A program made the position numbers and the translations under genes. From the NCBI RefSeq assembly GCF_002127325.2, contig NC_035435.2:126206526-126270525 (forward strand): DNA of 64,000 bases, written 5' to 3'. Shown piece after piece: positions 9,353 to 21,980 of this stretch. The stretch's first letter is position 1. Each line of letters starts with the position of its first letter. The DNA is from Helianthus annuus. Its lineage: Eukaryota; Streptophyta; Magnoliopsida; Asterales; Asteraceae. The notes under the pieces are model-generated. The model worked only from the letters and a program-made list of their open reading frames with translations, was not told where the DNA came from and made no database searches.

Positions 9353-10300
9353 TGTAGGTCCACTCGGATGATCAAGATAAACCTAATCCCTTGTTGTGTA
9401 ACACACACACGAGTGCGGAATCCAAGTGTGTATGAAAACCAAGCCAAGAACACACAAACACAAGAAAGATTTCAAAGTTAAAGCTCAAATGTATTCAACC
9501 AGTATAGTTTTGTTACAAAGATAATACAAGAAAAGCTCTCAACTTTACTGGGTGTGCTCTGTGTGAACTGTGTCACCTTAGTCTGATATATATAGCCAAA
9601 ATGCCCAGCTACCTCACGAAACTTGTATATGGGCCACGAAAGACTTCAGGCCCACTAAGCATTGAGTCTTTCGTCCATGTATCTATGAAGAATGAGTTTT
9701 TCATCCAAAACTCACGAAACAAATGGTTCTTCGTGAGATGTTAGGCCCAATAAAACAAATGGTTCTTCATGAGATGTTAGGCCCAATAAACGTGACCAAG
9801 GCCCACGAAATATTGGATTTTTCGTGGACATCTCAAGGAATCACAAAGGTCACGAAGGATTGTATTCTTCAAGGACATGCATGCAGTGGCGAAGCTTGAC
9901 CATGAAAACGGGGGGTCGAAAACGTATATACCCAAAAATTTCTATAGAACCGGGGGCTCGAAAACGTATATACCCAAAATTTTATATACGAAAACTACAT
10001 ATATAACACTATTGAGCGAAAAGTTCGGGGGGTCGGGCGCCCCTCCCGGCCCCTCTTAAGCTACGCCCTGGCATGCATGCATGATCTTCGTGAGTTCCAA
10101 CATGGGCAGGTTCTTCTGGACTTTTTTCATGTAAAGAGACATCATGATGTGTCATCGTGATATCATCATCCTTCAAATGGATCGCTCGTGGCTCTTCGTG
10201 CTTCGAGTGTCGTTCTCTGAGGCTCATGACGGAGGAATGTCGCGACGTCGGTCTTGAACCGAACCGAACCGAGCCACATCCACACAAAACTGCATCAATA
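9353..10300 (-). repeat. 3' LTR of the SIRE-like element, carrying a MITE
   Basis: 948 bp; ends TCAATA where the other LTR has TCAACA. Without the MITE at 9884-10070 it matches the 755-bp right LTR in length. A TATATATAG box on the minus strand is shared by both LTRs. CACGAA/TTCGTG words are frequent. Confidence 0.8.
9884..10070. mobile_element. hAT-type MITE in the 3' LTR
   Basis: 187 bp with ends CAGTGGCGAAGCTT and, at the right, AAGCTACGCCCTG, inverted copies with few mismatches. Surrounding ATGCATG words make the 8-bp duplication ambiguous. The right LTR (near 22510, GGACATGCATCATCTTCG) shows the empty site. Inside are two direct copies of TCGAAAACGTATATACCCAAAA.. spaced about 34 bp. Confidence 0.7.
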
Positions 10301-12114
10301 AACTCCCCCTAGATGTTGCTGGTGATGGTTCGTTCTTCACGCTGTAGGATCTTCAAATTCTTCATGTCTCACAAACAGGGAGTGTATCAACAAACTCCCC
10401 CTTGAATGATGCTTGTGAATCTTTTGATCTTCAATACTTCAGATCCTTTTGGTGTTAATGAGTGGTCAGCTGCAGCTCGATCATCTTGATCTTCTTATTG
10501 CATCAATGTCGTGTCGTCACTCCAAAGCTTGTTATCTGACACGTTATCTTTGTCTTTAGCTGGTTCGAATGCCATATCTGCACATACAACAGAGCTAAAC
10601 ACATAATGAGAAAAACCGCTAAGAATATAATCAATCTTAGAGAGTTTTCAAACGAAAACCTCACTAAGAGTTGATTTCAAACAATATAAGCACACAACGC
10701 ACATGTGACCAACTCTCAATCAACTACCGACCGACAACAGTTTGAAAGATAAAAAAATTGATCAATTTTAAATTTTAACTTTCAAAAATTGTTAACTACG
10801 ACCATTTATGAAGATGCAATTGTTTTCCAGCTTACAAACAGGATTTTTGGTAGGATAGATTCGAGTTCCAACATCGGGCAACAAAAAGTAAAATAGAAAT
10901 AAAATCTTTTTGGCTTTTACAAAATTTATATTAAAACACACCTAAAATCTTTTTGGTATTTTTGAATATTTCAAATGTAAAGATGGAAAGCAATAAATAA
11001 ATATTTACATACATTCTTTTTGCGAGTTTCGAGGGTAAGAGAATCAGTGTACGGTCACGCCAAAACACTCTTGTTGTTCAATTAGTTAACATTTAGATAA
11101 GCATCCTATAAAGATTATCGGTATTGCTGTCCACTTAAACTTAACAATCAGATGTACTCGCGGTTAGGGGATATGATTAATGTATGATTTATACTTATCG
11201 ACCGGTGTTCATCCACTCACGACATTCCCGTATCAAGGTATGCACGAGAGTTCATCTTACTGGTGAGTATACCATTTATCGTTTGTTTTCAACGTATATA
11301 ATGTGAGATACTCACTTATTCGAGGATGAACACAAGCCCTATGTGATTAAATCACTTATTAATGAGGAACTTGATATTCGAATGCATGCAGGGCACAAGA
11401 GCAAGTCCGTGAACAGATTAGTACGATTGTACCGACAAAGAGATGAACTTGACACTCGGATGATAGATGTGATTTAGAATCACTTATTCGGAGGTGAATG
11501 TGATAATTTTATCACTTATTGATGGTCGTATGCAACATGTATTATATACATGTATGTATCATATGTACACGTATGTATGGTATCATGGAAGTTCTAGACT
11601 TGTGTCCCCGTTGTTTTCGGTAAAAGAAACAACCATGATACCCAGATAATAAACAGCATAAAGACCACGTATCTCAGAACCTCAGCAATCTATCAAACGA
11701 AATTTCGGTACCAAGACCATATGCCAATGAGCGGTTCCCACACGGTCTTCAGTCGATTAAGTTTATATCGCCTTGCACACTTTAAAATGATTGTGAGCCT
11801 ACCGATACATCATTAATAGAGCTACTTATCATTTTCCATACTAAGTTTAAAGAGGTTTTGACAGACCACTGATTTACTATCATTTTCTCCTTTTCTTGCC
11901 AGGAAACTCATTTTGTTTTTCTATTGTTTTTGTGTTTTTGAAATTTTTCAATGTTTTTGTATTTTTCTTGGAAATTACTCCCTCTAAAATTCAAAAAGGT
12001 AAGATAAATAAAAAACACGAATAGATATTTACAAAAACGATTTCCCGATGTGGATTAACTCATGTTTTACCTTGATGCCGTTTACCAAAATTAATTTAAT
12101 CAAAAACGACTTAT
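10301..12114 (-). other. Noncoding 3' region of the SIRE-like element
   Basis: 1.8 kb between the RNase H end and the polypurine tract (TCTAGGGGGAGTT on the minus strand). AT-rich, with no frame of note on either strand. Related elements often carry an env-like or unknown ORF here; I see no trace of one. Confidence 0.5.
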
Positions 12115-13724
12115 CGAATTTTGGGAAATGAGTTGGCACGTTGGTAATCGGTGTGGACTAAAACAACATTAGCGAGTTTCATATTCAAACAATCACGTGT
12201 GAGGTGATATCCGAAATCTATGTGTCTAGTCAAAGAGTGTTGTACGAGATGTTAGTAAATCATAAAGCAGCTTAAATATCGACAAGTATAGGAGAGATTA
12301 AAAATTCAAAACCATAATCCTGTAATTACTTCATTCATTGCCAAGAATCTGAGTGCTCTCCCAAACAGGATATCCACCCGGTGTGGATTTAGGTCGATTT
12401 TGGAGCTACTTCAATTAACCGAAAAAACTTTTCACAGCAACAAGATGATAAACCTCTGGGTCCGGCTGGTAAGTAGAAAATAGAGCATGTGGGAAAGCTT
12501 GTACACATCATCATTGGTTGGTCCATACATGATGTCTTCCACATGTTTTTGCATCAACAAAGGTCTTCGTCTTTCTTCATGAGAAGTAGTGTGCGGTTGT
12601 TCAATCCATGCCAAGGTATTCGCACACCCGGTTGGTTTGTACAACAAACACATTTTCTTCAATCACACCATGGAGAAATGTACACTGCACGTTCATCTTG
12701 TAGAATTTGACCTTCTTGTGGAAGATATAAGACATGAATCTTCGATAATCTTTTGACGTGCGTCAGGCGCGTACATCTCGATTGAATCTATCCCGTGGAC
12801 CCGATCAAAGCCTTCAACAATCAAACTTTGGAATGTTTCTCATTTTGTCAAAATTTTCAATTTCTTTCATCATAATTCAATCATCAGACATTTTATCTTC
12901 TTTTCTTTTTCTCTCTGCATCAAAGGCAACAATATTCTCCTAGGTGTAACAATGTTTCGGAGCCTTATGTCGCTGATCCAGTGCAAGGACGCTCCACTAT
13001 CAACAATCCTAAGACTATCAATAGTTCCTCCTGGAACATCCTGCACACTCATTTAGAGATTAGTTGGAGAGAGGGACCCAAGCCTTCATAGACTTGGGTC
13101 GTTCGTCATCATCGAGGATTGTGACTTCCATTTCCCGATGATTCGGAATTGATAGAGCTCCCCCTGAAACAATTACCGATTTTGGTTTCCAAATCTGTTT
13201 CTGTTTTTCATTTTTAACGTTTGATTTAACAGACTGTGTTTGGATAACCTCTGGTTTCAAAGCCTTTTCAACTTCTTTTCTTTGTTTCTTTTTCTGTTTC
13301 ATTTCTCGTTGTTCAACAAGATGAGGGTCCTGTTTTGGTGAAACAGACCTTGTATGGTAACTGTTACCACGAGGGACATCAATTTTTAGCTTTCCTTTCG
13401 TGAGATATGGACAATTTCTGACAATGTGCCCATACTCATCGCATTCAAAACATGATCTCCACTCAACAAACCTCAGAGTATCATGACTATAGAAGCTTGA
13501 TGTTGAACTTCGTGATCTTGAGGTACTTGGTCCTTCATCACAACTGTTTGTGTGTTGTGTGTAGTTATTTTTACTGTTTCTTTTCATAATTTGACTTAGT
13601 ATAACAAAATCCGTGTTGGATTGGTTTTCAAAAGATTCAATTTTATCAGTCCCTTGGGATTTCACGAAGTTTACCTTCTGAACCTTCTTCTTGGTTTGGC
13701 TTTGTTTGCCTTTCCTTTTCCTTG
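12115..13724 (-). pseudogene. SIRE-like gag C-terminus, protease, RT and RNase H remnants
   Basis: Read on the minus strand: 13724-13060 is the gag tail KKKVQKVNFVKSQGTDK, the zinc knuckle CFECDEYGHIVRNC and KQIWKPKS..AWVPLSN. The protease follows in a shifted frame (IVDSGASLHW, DSG intact) at about 13005. Then integrase and the RT front are missing. RT resumes at about 12,760 with GFDRVHGID, FLHGVIEENVFV and VEDIMYG (the catalytic YVDD is VED), all in broken frames. RNase H is limited to RHIDFGYHLTRDC and HTDYQRANSFPK at 12,225-12,115. The order fits one Copia polyprotein with a large internal deletion. Confidence 0.8.
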
Positions 13725-14229
13725 GTAAGTGATGTGATCAAAATACAACATATAAATACGGCGTAAAAGCACCCCTTTTTTAGTACTAATGTTGGAAAAA
13801 AACTCGTGTTTTCATTCCTTTTATATTTTCATTCTTTGTCAAACAAAGGCCATGCTCGGCTAAATTCTTATATCACTTGTGAAGACTTTTCTTTTATGTA
13901 TTTCTTTTATGATTTCCAATCTTTGGCTCCTTTTTAATTGGGTATGTATTAATGATGTTAATAAATAGTTTTTTTTATATTGAAGGCGAATGTACTCAAT
14001 CATTCTTCATATGCTCGTTGATTCAACATATTCATGTCTTCACGGTCTATATAAAGCATGTTAATTGGTTGGAAGGGGGCTAGAAGGGTGGTTTGGGTAA
14101 TTCTATGTCTCGTTCTGTGTATAGATCCTACGAGAACCTGGTTCAAGCCCAGTAACACCTCACGAGTCGGAGCGGGCATTACCCACCACGGGAGAGGTGC
14201 AAAAAGCTTGAATCCCTTATTCTTAAACT

Positions 14230-14455
14230 TTTATTAAAACATTAAATCAACCCCGCGAGGACTGTATCCTTGCTGACTCAGACCAATGGGTTGAGGGTGA
14301 TCGCGCCTCGGAAGGGGGGTCCACCACATTTTGCATTAATAACTTACTTAATTATCTTTCAATAATCCAACCTAGTGGGATTGTATCCTTACTAACTCAA
14401 ACCACTAGGTTGAGGGTAACGTCGCCTTGGAAGAGGGGCCTACTACTATAACTAA
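14230..14455. repeat. Internal direct repeat, two units about 120 bp apart
   Basis: GTATCCTTGCTGACTCA..GGGTTGAGGGT..CGCCTCGGAAGGGGGG (about 14267) and GTATCCTTACTAACTCA..AGGTTGAGGGT..CGCCTTGGAAGAGGGG (about 14383) share the same order of blocks. Confidence 0.65.
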
Positions 14456-14804
14456 GATAATCTCTTAAAATGCCCAAAGTGCGGAAATCATCAAAAGGGT
14501 ACATGAAAGATAAGTTGGATCCAAGTGATCCTTTCTTGTTTATCAATTTTTATTTTATTTTTATTTTCTGTTTTTATCTTTTTATTGGTTAAAAAAAAAT
14601 CCTTTCTCAAAAGTTGGTTCGATTAGACGTTGACGATAAGCCGGTACTAAAAGCTCTTGTATCCTTGGACGACCTCGGTATCTTACCATCACTAAACTAC
14701 GTCCGCGATGGGTATACTTGCCCTAAGCGTGTGTGTAGAGTGATAGTAGAATATCATGTTTTATAAATGTAAAACTTCAAATCGGAGAGTAAAAATAGCT
14801 AAAA

Positions 14805-17800
14805 TGTAACACCCCGAAAACGGGTTTGGTAATCAAACCACGTCAATAGTAAAAGACGGGTAAAGTACCATTAGTGGTAAAATTAACCCGGAAAATATTA
14901 GGATTTACATAACTAAACCTAATATTTAATAAAAAAGGGGAAAATAATGCTTTTGAGAAAATAAAAGTTTATAGAAGCCCGAGTTAACGGGACTTAAAAT
15001 AAGCCTAGTCATGAATTCCCCGAACCTACTAATTTAACTAGGAATGTTTAACCTAGTTAATAAGTGGGGATATTGTTAGAACTAAATGGGTTGAAGCCTA
15101 TTTAATAACTAACCAAACAAGAGGGGCCAAAGTGGATAAACTTGAAAGTTATTTAATAAAAGGGGTTTTAAAACAAAACACACACAATTATGTGTTCTGT
15201 TCGTCGACCTCGGGAGAGCTCCCAGGAGCCAAACCCTAACTTCCAGCAAAATCGTCCAATTGAAGGCTCAAACGAAGTCTAAATTCACAATTGAACGTGA
15301 ATTAATGATCACCCAAGCTAGGGGATCATAAGGTTTGTAAAATTTTGATGATTCTTGAAGTTGTGAAATTTGATAAATCTCATAATCTGCGAATTATGGA
15401 TAAATTCTTGAAGATATGGCTGAATTATGATGTATAGTTGCTTAGAAACAAAACCCTAAGTGAAAATTATACATAAGATGCTATAAATTGAATGATTTGA
15501 TGAATTACCACACCAGGATAAGTGGGTATTAATCATATGATGAAATTGATGATATAATTGTGTTTATAATCATCATATATGATAGAAATAAGGAAATACT
15601 TGAACAAATTGTATGTTTGAGTTTATGATCATACTTACTATAAAACGGGTTTTGTATGATAAAACGAAAATGATGATAGATTAATGTTAGAATGATGTTT
15701 GATATCATCATGTGTTAAAAATGATTAAAGTTGTGTTAATTCGATGAATTTCGATTACATAAACTTAATTGAATAAGTAATTAAACCGGTAGCATAAGAA
15801 TGATGCTTACCGGATATTAACAAAGTAATAAAACGAGTAGTTGATCTACATCGTGTAATTACTTTCGTCAATAGGTAGTTTGACTTTTTAAAAGTCAAAA
15901 TGACCAATTATATGATCGAATGATAATTTCGACATAAAGATTGTAGGATGGAATAGTCGTGAATGATTATGACTAGTCTAACCATCTTACAAATTAAAAT
16001 GATAGTTTGACGCTTGACGAGCTAGGTGAAAGCTTGGGAAGGAAACGGGTCAAATGAGTCAAGAATGAAGGAAAAGCATAATTTCGATGCAAGGTAAGTA
16101 CAGCTTACACTCTTTGTATTAAATACCTATTGGTTTTATAGGTTATGAATAATATAAAGTCTTATTTGATTTATAATGTTCCGACACGACATGTGCGGTT
16201 CGGAACAAAAGACAATGATATTAAACCATGTTTAATGGTTAAAAAGAGCTAATAAGATTATTTAGTCAAGAAGTGACTAATAAATAGCGAGTTTTGAATG
16301 ATTACCTTATAAGGTAAATCAATACAAATAATAAGAGTAAAACGGTAATTCGGTCAATTGTTGACGATAACCGTTAGTTTTGAAAAACACTTTATGGTGT
16401 ACGACTTAAAGAGGTCAAAAGAATAAAGAAATGAATTATAAATAAAATGACTGCACGGTGTGAACCGGAGCGAATCATGTAGACGAGATGATAATAAACC
16501 CATCTTGCAAAAATATACGGTCATTTATACACAAATGGGTCAAGAGGTGAAAATATCACCCTTTGACAATAACGACTAATGGTTTGTCGAGTTGTATGAT
16601 GATAGGAATAAATATCGAATGGATATTAACATCGCTATTACTTAGCGGCTATTAAGGCAAGGTATTAAAACGGATCAATACATTGATCCGAGTCAGGTAT
16701 GTATAATGGTTCAACTCATCATTTAGAACTTGAGGTTCTATAAAAGTTAAACAAGGTAAAAATTGGATATTCGGTTATCTTATAGGTAAACCGAATAATT
16801 TAAGTTATAATCATGGTGTTTTAGAAACATAATGGTTTCTAAACAAGATTATAGTTAAAAGGTCGGATTTTTGGGTCAAACAAGTAGTTAAAAGTCCTTC
16901 ATCGTAAAAGAAGGACTAAAATTGACTAAAACGCCCTTGTAAGCTAAATTGAGCAAACGACCCTTAAGGGTCGTTTGGAAACGAGTTTTATAAAAAAATA
17001 GATACTTCGAATAAGTATCTAAAGCGAAAAATGTAAATTTATGCTCAAATGACCCTATATGAGTCTTTGTCGTAAAATGATATTCCGAGGGGTAAAACTC
17101 GGAATATATAGATCTCCACATTAAATCCACCACACATATAGTTGTGGTGGAAGGTAAATTGATAAATAATGTGGAAATACAATGATAGAAGCGAATGGGT
17201 ATGAATTATGCGGAAAAGTGCTTAAATACCCTTAACGGGTCAAAATTAGCATTTAAGTCAAAACGGATTTAAGAAGGTATATAAACCCGTGATTTGAACC
17301 TAATATGATATGAAATATCGAAAATATAAGGTTCAGAAGTAATTGAGATCAAACAAACCTGTTTGTTTGGATAAATACATGAATGGGTCAAAACTTTATA
17401 AAATGGTAATAAGACGAAGGCTTAAAAGTTTAACATTTTGTCAATCCGAATGTCGGATGTTAACTCCATGTGATGGAGAATAATTTTACGATCATGTAGG
17501 AAGAAATGTGACTTAAATCGGATAAAAAACGAGCAAGTTATGCTCGTTTCCGTGAAAATTAAGTTGGCTGGAAATATGCAGCTTTGAACAACAACATTCC
17601 GTAACAGATGGGGTGTCGCCCCACGCGATGACGAGGGCCAGGGGCCGTCGCGCGACGCGATGGTGTCCTGGTCTGGCGAAAATTTGTTTATTCAATTTTT
17701 TTTATGTTTAGGACTTGTTTATACACGTTATAAACTCCCTATAACTAACTTGTTTCATATTTTATGAAATGTAGGTATAACTTAACGTACCGGAGGACGA

Positions 17801-18021
17801 TCAAACTCGATAAAGAACCGAACACGATCAAGATTCAAGCTTCGGCGAAATGATTCGTCGTCACGTATTAAACGACGAATTTACATACAAGACGTTAGAA
17901 TGTTTTATTTATTAAAATGTTTTTAACAAACTCATAATTTCAAGTGTTTTTGTAATCATTAATACACAAATATAGTCGGAATTTATACGATTATCTTATA
18001 AAATGGACTAAGGGTCTTACA
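14805..18021 (+). mobile_element. Ty3/gypsy solo LTR, 3.2 kb
   Basis: Begins TGTAACACCCCGAAAACGGG and ends ..GGGTCTTACA, ends that are inverted copies of each other. Flanked by perfect TAAAA duplications (14800-14804 and 18022-18026). The 3217 bp contain no retroviral domain. TGTAACACCC starts and this length are usual for large gypsy LTRs (Tekay-like) in this type of genome. A G/C-rich palindromic stretch (GTCGCGCGACGCG) lies at about 17,590-17,670. Confidence 0.8.
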
Positions 18022-18062
18022 TAAAAATAACTAAAAAAATACACTCACACCGACACACGTCA

Positions 18063-20914
18063 GTGAGCGTGACATTGCTTTCATTGATTGTTTTGAGATT
18101 TCAATTTTTTATTCCCGTATTGCTTTCTAACTTCGGATTTTGGGATAGGAGCACAATGAGTTACTACAACTCCTGGGCTCGACTTTCCCGAAAACTTACT
18201 AGTAAAATCTTCGAAGACTTTATCAATCAAGGATTGATTGACAGTTTCGATTGGGAAATCCTTATCTGAATATATTTTATCAGATCCAATCAACGTGTAG
18301 AGCAAGTTCAAGCTTTCACAACTCTCAGCAGAAGGTTCAATTGGTTTGGTTGTAGGAGACACAAACGGTTTTGCAACTGGATCACAGAGAATGTGATTTT
18401 CGAGAAGTATGTTTTCCTCTCTTGTTACCGTTTCTGACTGTTCAGGTTTGTCCTCATCCGACTCATCATCCGAACTATCATAATCCTCAATAATGGGAGG
18501 ACTTTGATCATTCACAGACTTTGAGTCAATGATGTCAGCCGATTGAATTTGACTTGAGGATGCCCCCTTTGTGAACCCTAGACCAGCTGTAAATTCATCA
18601 AAATCTAAAGGAACGGTGGGTTCAAAATGGGGCATATCCTCGTCATCAGGTGGTGTAGTTGTGTCTAACGGTGGGAGGACAAGCCTTATAACCAATGCAC
18701 TTTACATCACCCTTCTTCTTTTGAACATCGATGATATGATCCAAAACATATCTCGAGTTGGAGTAACTGTCCAACTTGAGTTTGATCGCATCATGTTCAC
18801 ACTTTGCACAAGCCAACTCCTTTTTCGTTTCTTCAAGCATGTTAATTTAATTATTAATGGTTGTTTGTTTTCTCAAAACATTCCTTGTTAATTCAGAAAC
18901 ATCTTTCCTTAAGGTTTCAATTGTCTTTTAAAATTCCTTTTCGTTTTTCTTAAGAGTTGTGTTTGCCTCAGTGCACTTTGTTAATTCTACAATCATACCC
19001 TGATGATGTTTCTTGGTGTGATCAAATTTACCTTCTAACTCTAAGTATTTACCTTTTAAAAACATACATTCAACACACTTAGGCAAGATAGGTTTATCGA
19101 AACTTACCTGACTGGATTGGCAATCCAAACGAGCCATGAATGCTGCACGAAGAGTGGAAGATCCGATCGATGAGAGATGCTTAGAAAACTCATCAAATGA
19201 CCCTTCAGTTTCATGCTCCAAAGCCTGCTTCGTCGCTATCCGTCGATTCAGTTTCAGTAATCACATCATCTACCTCAGCATCAACATCTTCAGATCTATC
19301 TTCACCAGAACTTGATCCTTCTTCATCTGAACTGCTGCTATCCCATGAACTGTCATCATTTATGGAAGATTCTCCATCATTGTCATTCTTTGCAATTTCG
19401 GCATAGTATGTAGTGTTTCCTCCACCATTGTTTCCCAATTGAACAGACCAATCACAACCTTCATCTGTCTGAACAATCAAAGCACGGTTGGAAATGTTTG
19501 CGGGAACAATTGCTCTTTCATTGTTAGCAACTTGATTTCTGTTGAAGGGATATTGATTCCCTTGTTGTGGAGGCTTCGTGCATTCTCTTTTAAAATGCCC
19601 CTTTTCTCTGCAGTTGAAACAGGTAACCTTCCTTTTGTCAAAACCGTATGGAGTATCCTTGTTGCTCTCCAGATTAGTTCTTCCTGTTTTCTCCATAAAA
19701 TCTTTTGCTCTTCTCACTGCACTTGCAAACGCCCATTTGATATCAGTCAACTCCATCTCCTCTTTATCAATTTGTGCGTAGTCTTCACTGGTTAGATTGA
19801 TGTTGCCAATTTGTCCAGCTACCAATCCGCAGTAAGAACTCACCAAAGTTTTTAGAAGCTCCATGTGTTCTTTGGCAACTTCCACACTTACCTTAGATAG
19901 ATTTGATGTATCGAGTCTGACGGTGTTAGGGTTTGAAGGTTGAAAGTTGTTACCATAGAAAGCTTGTTGTGGAACTTGTGGTGTAAGATCTCGTGGTTGA
20001 GGAAGAAAGGCTTTTGGATCAAATGCTTGGCCATAGGTCTGAGCACTTGAACCAACAGATTGATCTGGTTTAGCTGGTGTAGAAAGGGTTTGCATTTGAC
20101 ACAAATGTTGTTTGAAGCTTCGGTTGTTGACTTGTACTTGAACCTGTGTTAATACCTCCAAAATACATCTCTGGGTTTTGTGAAAATGGAATTCGTTTTG
20201 CTTTACGAATTTCTTCTTCATTTTTGTTCTCAAGTTTCTGAACAAATTCGTAAATGTTGATTACATCCAAAACACCGGTATGCTTCAGCAACTCAATGAA
20301 TTAACTCCACTTAGGTGGTAACGCATTAGCAAAACGCATGACAATCTCCTGTTGTGATGCGTTAACCTTGTATGAGTACATCTCACTAAGAAAATGATAG
20401 AACCGAGTAGTCATGACGCTTAGTGTTTCATTCTCTATGAACAAAACCTTTCAAACTCTTTCTTTAAAAGATCATGTCGGATCTTTCTAGTTGCTGCATT
20501 TCCTTCCCCTCTCGATTCCAAAGTGTCCCACAAAGACTTTGTAGTGGTACAATACATAAATTGATGATAAATATCCTTGTGAAGTGCTTATGTAAGAATA
20601 GCAAAAGCCTTCTTCTCTAGATCATAAGCCTTCTTATCATTCTCGTCCAATCCTACTAAAGAGGTTGAATTTGATACTACTTGTTCGAGAGATTCTTTGA
20701 ATGGAGTAGTAAAACACGTCCACAACTCGGTATTCTGACCAATAACATACATATGAAAATGACTTTTCCATGATGGATAATCGTTCATGTGATTTAGCTT
20801 TGGAGGACGGTTGTTACTTTCGGTTTCACTCTCACTAATGAGAAGAGTTTGAATGCTTTGATTTTGATTCGAAACACACGCCCATTGATTAGCGGTAATC
20901 ATTTGTTGAGGCAT
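18063..20914 (-). pseudogene. SIRE-like Copia gag
   Basis: Read right to left: start at 20914 (MPQQMITANQWACVSNQNQ), gag front PPKLNHMNDYPSWKSHFHMYV (20,830-20,770) and AYDLEKKAFAIL, then stops and shifts. The frame resumes at 20291 (INIYEFVQKLE) and 20245-19211 with the zinc knuckle CFNCREKGHFKREC and an Asp/Ser-rich acidic stretch. A coiled-coil-rich tail follows: KYLELEGKFDHTKKHHQG (19.0 kb), KLKLDSYSNSRYVLDHIIDV and GYKACPPTVRHNYT (18.7 kb), then an acidic segment to 18081. Five or more breaks. The long tail after the knuckle is a mark of SIRE gag. Confidence 0.8.
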
Positions 20915-21965
20915 TAAAGACCGTACCCATGAGGCTGCGGAGCTAGTTTGTGATGGATCATGGCTTGTACTTGAGCTACTACCCCAATCCTAAGGATTTG
21001 TACCCATTTTTGTTGTTTAATCAAAAGTGTTTGCTTAAAACCACAAATTAATAGTTTAACTAGAAAATAAAATATTTCTGTGAAACCAACAAGTGACCAA
21101 CCCACGAAGAATATGTTTGTCACAAATAATTTCAAATCCCACGAAATATCAAAGCCACGAATAATGAATGAATGATATCCACGAAGAATTGATTTCAGGA
21201 ATGACTTCCCACGAAAAAATGATTGTCCACGAAGGATAGAATTCATGAATAATGAAAGTCAGGAAATACTTATGTTTAAAATTGTACCCATTTTTGAAAG
21301 TCAGGAAAAAATTGATTATCCACGAAGGATAGAATTCATGAAGTAAAAATTTGTACCCATTTTTGTTGTTTAATCAAAAATTGATTGTCCACGAAGGATA
21401 GAATTCACGAATAAAGAAAGTCAGAAAATACTTATATAAGACGTCCACCAAGAATTGATTTTTCGTGAGAAAGTATTTTGTGGAAGTATTGGATGAAAAA
21501 GTATCTTTCGTGAAAATATATCTTTCGTGAAAATGTATGGACGAAAAATTAACATTTCATGAAAAATGAAAAGTGGATTTATTTCGTGAAATGGTTGGTA
21601 GAAACTTTCCTTTTATACAAGAATCTGGTTTCTGACTTTTGAAAGATGGTTGGTGGCATACCAGATTTAGTACGTTAAACAACAAACTTTCGAAAATCCT
21701 TTTCTCAGTCAAAGTTTAAGATTTTCTTATCATAAAAGGAATATTCCGATAACAATTCCGACCAAAACAATTCACCGGAAAAAATGGCGAACCAGATTTA
21801 GAAATTTTAAGAAAAACCGTATTTTAACATGTCACCATGTGTTTTTCTTAACCTTTAACCCTTTTTTTGTAAAAACTTGAGTTTCTTATTCAAATTCAAC
21901 AAAACACCCAAACTATGCTAAAAAACACACCAAAATGGTTGGTTTTCAACAAGGAAGAGAGCCAA
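20915..21965 (-). other. Leader of the SIRE-like element
   Basis: Untranslated region between primer site and gag. It holds three direct copies of a block around CACGAAGGATAGAATTCA (about 21,227, 21,320 and 21,390) and many CACGAA or TTTCGTG words to 21,600, also seen in the LTRs. Confidence 0.6.
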
Positions 21966-21978
21966 GGCTCTGATACCA
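21966..21978 (-). promoter_or_regulatory. Initiator-Met-tRNA primer-binding site
   Basis: Minus strand TGGTATCAGAGCC two bases inside the right LTR (TGTAGGTCC at 21981); fixes the element's strand. Confidence 0.9.
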
Positions 21979-21980
21979 CT

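Larger units (their letters stand above)
13730..18062 (+). mobile_element. Solo LTR (about 1.1 kb) inserted in the SIRE-like gag, itself split
   Basis: Starts TGATGTGATC and ends ..CACACGTCA, flanked by GTAAG (13725-13729) and GTGAG (18063-18067), a 5-bp duplication with one mismatch. The gag frame is interrupted here: ..KSQNNQ stops at 18081 and RKRKGKQSQTKKK resumes at about 13724. Removing the nested LTR leaves 1.11 kb with no coding frame, so a solo LTR is the simplest reading. Lineage (Athila/Tat class) is a guess from the TGATGTG start and the internal GTATCCTT..GGTTGAGGGT repeats. Strand is arbitrary. Confidence 0.65.

Noticed and set aside
19197..19795. Plus-strand frames of 67-118 codons
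   Set aside because: Antisense to the SIRE-like gag with its zinc knuckle on the minus strand.
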